From: an uncultured Sutterella sp.
GTDB lineage: Bacteria > Pseudomonadota > Gammaproteobacteria > Burkholderiales > Burkholderiaceae_F
Length of the DNA: 43,266 bases
Direction: 5' to 3'
Assembly (NCBI GenBank): GCA_900552915.1
Contig: USBS01000003.1
Location: 1 to 43,266, forward strand
In this document: positions 40,471 through 43,266 of the stretch, piece after piece
How positions within the stretch are numbered: position 1 is the stretch's first letter
Layout of the letters: each line of letters opens with the position of its first letter
Notes under the pieces: generated by a model
Told to the model about the DNA's origin: nothing
Database searches by the model: none
The model's input: the letters and a program-made list of their open reading frames with translations, nothing else
Made by a program: the position numbers and the translations under genes

Positions 40471-41193
40471 ATGACGACGACAGAACATGACGGTGCAAAG
40501 CCCGCACGGATTCTAATTTTCGATCAGTGCCCGCTTTTTGCCAGAGCCTTGAGCGAAGTGCTCGGCGAGCAGGTGCCGGCTTCTCAGAGACGAGTCACGA
40601 ACGATGCAGCAGAGGCATTGGAGCTGATTCGCAGCATTCGGCCGGAATTGGTTCTGATTGATCTTGACGGCGGCGACATCAGCGTGACGCTGCTGCGGGA
40701 TATCAAAATGATGATCAATCCGCCCCGCTGCGTAATGCTGATTACCGACGGAGGACACCCCTCGTTGATGGCGGCGATCCGTCTGCAGGCCGACGGTTTT
40801 ATCTCAAAGCGCCTTGAGGTCGAGCAGCTTGCGACGCAATTGCATATGGCTGCACGCGGCGAGATGGTGATCAGCGATTCGCTTACGACCGCGCTTGCCG
40901 TCTCGCTTCGGAGTGCGCCGGTGCTTGACGAAACCCGAGATATTGCGAGACTGAGTCCCCGCGAAGTCGATGTGCTCTACTGTATTGCCAACGGCATGAG
41001 CAATCGACAGATTGCCGATCACCTGGGCATCTCGGACGGTACGGTGAAAGTGCACGTCAAACACGTGCTCAAAAAGCTCAACTTTGCCACTCGCGTCGAG
41101 GCTGCATTGTGGGCCAGCGAGTCCGGACATAAGGAAACGATCGGTCAGGCCCGTCCGGATTTGTGCATCAACCCGCAAAAAGATCAGCCATAG
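40471..41193 (+). CDS. LuxR/NarL-type response regulator (orphan)
   Basis: A 240-residue DNA-binding response regulator. Receiver domain (~13-130): likely phospho-acceptor D64 (VLIDLDGGD), T92 and K113 (FISK). The acidic pocket has D18-Q19 instead of the usual two acids, and the Pro after the phosphorylation site is missing. The GerE-type helix-turn-helix is at ~160-215 (LSPREVDVLYCIANGMSNRQ ... GTVKVHVKHVLKKL). No histidine kinase is adjacent, so its signal is unknown. It follows the AllC-like gene by 94 bases. Its last 26 bases overlap the end of ruvB on the other strand. Confidence 0.88.
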   Translation: MTTTEHDGAKPARILIFDQCPLFARALSEVLGEQVPASQRRVTNDAAEALELIRSIRPELVLIDLDGGDISVTLLRDIKMMINPPRCVMLITDGGHPSLMAAIRLQADGFISKRLEVEQLATQLHMAARGEMVISDSLTTALAVSLRSAPVLDETRDIARLSPREVDVLYCIANGMSNRQIADHLGISDGTVKVHVKHVLKKLNFATRVEAALWASESGHKETIGQARPDLCINPQKDQP

Positions 41194-42208
41194 GTGCCGA
41201 CATGGCCGACGCAATACGGCCGAAGTGCCGATAGGCGCTTTGCGTCACCATGCGTCCGCGCGGCGTTCGTTGCACCAGTCCCTGCTGAATCAGGTAGGGT
41301 TCCACAACATCTTCGAGCGTTTCGCGGTCTTCTCCTACGGCGCTCGCCAGATTGTCGATGCCGACGGGGCCTCCTGCGAATTTATCGATGATCGTCAGGA
41401 GGAATCGTTGATCGACCGGATCCAATCCCATTGAGTCCACGTCCAGCATGCGCAGAGCGGCGTCGGCTACCTCAGCCGTAATGACGCCGTTGTGGCGCAC
41501 CTGCGCATAGTCGCGCACGCGTCTGAGCAGGCGGTTGGCCACGCGAGGCGTGCCTCGGGAACGGCGTGCGATTTCGTAGGCGCCCGGTTCCTCAATCGGT
41601 ACGTTCAAAAGTCCTGCCGAACGCGTGATGATGCGCACCAAATCGTCTGTTTCGTAGAACTGCAGCTGATTGACGATGCCGAATCGCGCTCTGAGCGGAT
41701 TGGTCAGCGATCCGGCACGTGTTGTTGCGCCGATGAGGGTGAACGGAGGCAGATCCAGCTTGATCGAACGTGCCGCCGGGCCTTCTCCAATCATGATGTC
41801 GATTTGATAGTCTTCAAGCGCCGGATAAAGGATTTCTTCGACGACGGGACTCAGACGGTGAATTTCGTCGATGAAGAGGACGTCGTTCTTTTCCAGATTG
41901 GTAAGAAGTGCCGCCAGATCACCCGGGCGCTCCAAAACGGGGCCGGAAGTCTGCCGCAGATTGACGCCCATTTCGTTGGCAACGATGTGGGCAAGCGTCG
42001 TTTTGCCGAGCCCGGGAGGGCCGAAGACCAACAGGTGATCAAGCGGTTCGCCGCGCTGTTTGGCGGCGGCAATGAAGATTTCCAACTGCTCGCGCACGGC
42101 CTTTTGACCGACGTAGTCGGAAAGCCGCACCGGGCGAAGGGCGCGGTCGATATTGTCCTCATTGGGACTTGTGCTCTCGGTGGAGACGACGCGTTCGATG
42201 TTTTGCAT
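41168..42208 (-). CDS. ruvB: Holliday junction branch migration helicase RuvB
   Basis: RuvB is the hexameric AAA+ motor that drives branch migration with RuvA. It is 346 residues. Motifs are LRPVRLSDYVGQKAVREQL, Walker A FGPPGLGKTTLAHIVA, Walker B VLFIDEIHRL, sensor 1 IGATTRAGSLTNPLRARFG, and the C-terminal winged helix (EPYLIQQGLVQRTPRGRMVT). It is downstream of ruvA by 21 bases. Its 3' end overlaps the convergent response-regulator gene by 26 bases. Confidence 0.97.
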   Translation of the reverse strand: MQNIERVVSTESTSPNEDNIDRALRPVRLSDYVGQKAVREQLEIFIAAAKQRGEPLDHLLVFGPPGLGKTTLAHIVANEMGVNLRQTSGPVLERPGDLAALLTNLEKNDVLFIDEIHRLSPVVEEILYPALEDYQIDIMIGEGPAARSIKLDLPPFTLIGATTRAGSLTNPLRARFGIVNQLQFYETDDLVRIITRSAGLLNVPIEEPGAYEIARRSRGTPRVANRLLRRVRDYAQVRHNGVITAEVADAALRMLDVDSMGLDPVDQRFLLTIIDKFAGGPVGIDNLASAVGEDRETLEDVVEPYLIQQGLVQRTPRGRMVTQSAYRHFGRIASAMSAPMADLFAG

Positions 42209-42229
42209 GGACTCGGGCGTATAAATACG

Positions 42230-42808
42230 TTAGCGTGCCAGAGATTTTAGGGCTTCGCGGATGCCCGCGGAAACGCTCACATCGGGAGCGAGTTTCTTGG
42301 CCGCGGCATTGGCTTCCCGCTCGGAATAGCCCAAGGCAACAAGAGCAGCGACAACGTCGGCGCGATTGTCGCCAGGGCCGGCAGCGAGCGTAACGCCTTC
42401 GAGGTCGGCTGTGATTTTGCCCCTGAGTTCAAGAACGAGCCGTTCGGCTGTTTTCTTGCCGATGCCGGGAACACGTGTGAGCAGAGCGCTTTCCTGCTGT
42501 GCGACGGCTTGCGCCAAAGCGTCTACTGTCATGCCTGAGAGCACGGCTAGTGCGGTACGGGCGCCGATGCCGGAAATTTTGATGAGCTGTCGAAATGCCG
42601 ATCGTTCCTTAGCCGTTGCAAAACCGTAGAGAAGCTGAGCGTCCTCTCGCACGACGAAATGCGTAAGCAGCACGATCTCATGGCCGATGTCGGGCAGGTT
42701 GTAGAAGGTGGACATCGGGACGTCGATTTCATAGCCGACACCGTGCACGTCCACAAGAATCTGCGGCGGGTTCTTTTCCAGAAGTTTTCCCTGAATGCGT
42801 CCGATCAT
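42230..42808 (-). CDS. ruvA: Holliday junction DNA helicase subunit RuvA
   Basis: RuvA binds four-way junctions and recruits RuvB. It is 192 residues: an OB-fold N-terminal domain (MIGRIQGKLLEKNPPQILVDV), tandem helix-hairpin-helix motifs (ISGIGARTALAVLSGM and VPGIGKKTAERLVLEL), a flexible linker (~135-150) and the RuvB-binding domain III (VVAALVALGYSEREANAAAKK). It starts 6 bases after ruvC ends, in the standard ruvC-ruvA-ruvB order. Confidence 0.97.
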   Translation of the reverse strand: MIGRIQGKLLEKNPPQILVDVHGVGYEIDVPMSTFYNLPDIGHEIVLLTHFVVREDAQLLYGFATAKERSAFRQLIKISGIGARTALAVLSGMTVDALAQAVAQQESALLTRVPGIGKKTAERLVLELRGKITADLEGVTLAAGPGDNRADVVAALVALGYSEREANAAAKKLAPDVSVSAGIREALKSLAR

Positions 42809-42814
42809 GGGTTT

Positions 42815-43266
42815 TTACCGATTTTTACTGTTGACGAGTTGTTCCCAGGCACTGCGGCGGGATTTTCTTGAGCTCAAGATGCGGTTGCCCGTGCGGGACG
42901 GTACAGCAGCCTGAGCCTGCACGACGCTCAGCTGCATGGCGTGTGCGTGCGTGACGGCACAGGCCAGGGCGTCGGCCGCATCGGCCTGAATGTTGCCGGT
43001 GAGGTTAAGCAGTGTTGCCACCATCATTTGTACTTGAGCCTTTGTAGCGCGCCCTGTTCCGACCACGGAATTTTTGATTTCCGACGGGGTGAATTCGGCA
43101 ACGGAAAGTCCGTGGTGTGAAGCACAGGCAAGCGCAGCTCCGCGGGCTTGTCCGAGCAACAGCGTGGAACGCGGGTTGACGTTGACGAATACGAGTTCGC
43201 AGGCGGCGCAGTCGGGCTGCGTTTCGACGATTACGGAAGACAATTCGCGAAAGATGGTTCCGAGTC
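42815..43266 (-). CDS. ruvC: Crossover junction endodeoxyribonuclease RuvC (5' truncated by window)
   Basis: RuvC resolves Holliday junctions. About 150 residues are visible; the frame is open to the right edge and the start codon is outside. The second catalytic acid is Glu in CELVFVNVNPRS. The last two acids lie in QADAADALACAVTHAHA, followed by GRATKAQVQMMV upstream in the expected order. The TTG seen near 43243 is an internal Leu, not a start. The C-terminal tail of ~35 residues is longer than in E. coli and basic. Confidence 0.95.
   Translation of the reverse strand, partial: LGTIFRELSSVIVETQPDCAACELVFVNVNPRSTLLLGQARGAALACASHHGLSVAEFTPSEIKNSVVGTGRATKAQVQMMVATLLNLTGNIQADAADALACAVTHAHAMQLSVVQAQAAVPSRTGNRILSSRKSRRSAWEQLVNSKNR

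Overview
The window is a moderately GC-rich, gene-dense stretch of bacterial chromosome. Gene content and order point to a betaproteobacterium of the Burkholderiales, most likely a gut Sutterellaceae member (Sutterella, Parasutterella, Duodenibacillus group). The main clues are murA-hisG-hisD-hisB-hisH-hisA-hisF-hisI, ffh divergent from a CcsA/YpjD gene followed by a PP0621-type gene and ampD, a methyltransferase-rnhA-dnaQ block, accBC-prmA with a DUF3426 zinc-ribbon protein, and mpl-yqiA-RNB ribonuclease-aroE. A free-standing tetraheme cytochrome resembling the heme domain of fumarate reductase FccA also fits the respiratory style of that group. Assignment is from recognition of protein families only; no search was run.

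Layout. 1-5740 (+): 3' end of murA and a compact histidine operon that lacks hisC and hisE, closed by a strong terminator. 5794-13210 (-): tetraheme cytochrome c, trmB behind a tRNA-Gly(CCC), a flavodoxin/ferredoxin fusion, the methionine importer metNI without metQ, then ffh-methyltransferase-rnhA-dnaQ. 13497-17267 (+): heme-lyase-like membrane protein with a structured leader, PP0621 protein, ampD, YggT protein, MscS channel. 17353-21172: a divergent phosphate regulon, pstB (-) facing pstS-pstC-pstA (+), with back-to-back tandem Pho boxes between them. 21277-27168 (-): PfkB kinase with a possible attenuator, prmA, accC, accB, a nucleotidyltransferase-like protein, and the DUF3426 protein. 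27401-34109 (+): mpl, yqiA-type esterase, RNB ribonuclease, aroE, mgtE. 34302-37469: glycine-zipper lipoprotein and coiled-coil exported protein, KTSC protein (-), recR, AEC transporter. 37563-40376: two divergent M20 amidohydrolases (AbgA-like and AllC/HyuC-like). 40471-43266: a solitary LuxR/NarL-type response regulator whose end overlaps ruvB, then ruvA and a partial ruvC (all -).

Most of the window is housekeeping: histidine, shikimate and fatty acid synthesis, peptidoglycan recycling (mpl, ampD), Holliday junction processing, protein targeting, and uptake of phosphate, methionine and magnesium. I saw no insertion sequence, prophage, CRISPR array, toxin-antitoxin pair or defence island, and no convincing new multi-gene system. 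The features most worth a second look are regulatory or architectural: the divergent pst locus, the leaders of mgtE, the PfkB kinase and the CcsA-like gene, the trimmed his operon, and the stand-alone FccA-type cytochrome.
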